From assembly GCA_029882955.1 (NCBI GenBank), contig JAOUJX010000228.1, forward strand, positions 1 through 6,802: a DNA stretch of 6,802 nucleotides. Direction: 5' to 3'. This document shows positions 6,429 to 6,802 of this stretch, piece by piece (position 1 is the first letter of the stretch; every line of letters starts with the position of its first letter). This DNA is from Gammaproteobacteria bacterium (GTDB lineage: Bacteria > Pseudomonadota > Gammaproteobacteria > GCA-001735895). The notes beneath the pieces were generated by a model. The model was given only the letters and a program-made list of their open reading frames with translations, did not search any database and was not told the origin of the DNA. The translations under genes were made by a program, and so were the position numbers.

Positions 6429-6802
6429 TTACTCACTCTTCCAGTGCCCGGATTTACCACCCGACTTTTCAATCAGTCGAATCTCGCCAATCACCATACC
6501 TCGATCAACCGCCTTGCACATATCATAAATAGTTAACAACGCAATCTGCGCACCGGTTAAAGCTTCCATTTCGACACCCGTCTTGCCATGCGTCTCGGTA
6601 GCCACGGTACATTCAATACTATTGCTCGCGTCATCCACTTCAAAGTCGACCGATACATGGGTGAGTGCCAGAGGGTGACAAAGTGGGATTAAATCCGCGG
6701 TGCGTTTGGTCGCCATAATACCGGCGGTACGTGCGATGCCAAGTACATCGCCTTTTTTGTGATTACCCCGGACAATCAGCGCCAGCGTATCGGTCTGCAT
6801 AC
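6429..6802 (-). CDS. moaC: Cyclic pyranopterin monophosphate synthase MoaC (5' end cut by the window edge)
   Basis: Converts the 3',8-cyclo-GTP made by MoaA into cyclic pyranopterin monophosphate, the first stable intermediate of molybdenum cofactor synthesis; cytoplasmic, a hexamer in known examples. The visible 123 residues contain HKKGDVLGIARTAGI, DLIPLCHPLALTHVSVDF, GKTGVEMEALTGAQ, LTIYDMCKAVDRGMVIG and the ending KSGGKSGHWKSE. Counted from the Met at 6800, Lys16, His42, Glu77, Glu79, Asp93 and Lys96 align with E. coli Lys51, His77, Glu112, Glu114, Asp128 and Lys131 at a constant offset of 35. The active site is therefore complete and about 35 N-terminal residues lie beyond the window. 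The Met at 6800 is internal, not the start. The gene is followed by the SDR after 6 bases; moaD and moaE are not in view. Confidence 0.96.
   Translation of the reverse strand, partial: MQTDTLALIVRGNHKKGDVLGIARTAGIMATKRTADLIPLCHPLALTHVSVDFEVDDASNSIECTVATETHGKTGVEMEALTGAQIALLTIYDMCKAVDRGMVIGEIRLIEKSGGKSGHWKSE

Noticed and set aside
6798..6800. ATG at 6800 as the moaC start.
   Set aside because: It aligns with residue 36 of E. coli MoaC and the frame stays open to the edge, so the real start is outside the window.

Overview
The window looks like a stretch of gammaproteobacterial chromosome. It holds a conserved housekeeping block on the left, a small arsenic-related insert in the middle, and the end of a molybdenum-cofactor gene with an SDR oxidoreductase on the right. 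The gammaproteobacterial call rests on the asmA-family/mutY gene pair, the DUF2333 protein and the general character of the proteins. I cannot name a genus. The window is densely coding; the longest gaps are about 60, 80 and 90 bases, and I saw no RNA gene, CRISPR array, insertion sequence or att site.

Left block, minus strand (1-3016): a complete 665-residue AsmA-family inner-membrane-anchored protein is followed after only 3 bases by mutY, the A/G-specific adenine glycosylase. mutY runs off the left edge about a dozen residues short of its usual end. The two genes form a tight transcription and translation unit. Diverging from it on the plus strand (3077-4129) is a single-pass membrane protein of family DUF2333. 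The 60-base divergent gap contains a good sigma-70-like promoter for DUF2333, and its -35 box overlaps the asmA start codon.

Middle block, plus strand (4141-5570): an ECF sigma factor of the SigZ type, followed by ArsM, an arsenite S-adenosylmethionine methyltransferase with all the catalytic cysteines. No ArsR repressor, efflux pump or anti-sigma factor is visible. The sigma factor ends in a tail with two cysteine pairs (a CC and a C-x2-C). The short gap before arsM carries a sequence resembling an ECF promoter (TTTGCGTCC, then CGTCTA). Together these suggest a self-contained module in which a thiol-bearing sigma factor directly controls arsenic methylation; this is inference. The sigma gene is about 39% G+C by hand count, against roughly 57-62% in sampled lines of the DUF2333 gene next to it, which supports recent acquisition.

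Right block, minus strand (5661-6802): moaC, cut by the right edge and missing about 35 N-terminal residues, followed after 6 bases by a FabG-like short-chain dehydrogenase that must start at GTG. The two genes look co-transcribed and converge on arsM across a 90-base gap with no obvious terminator.
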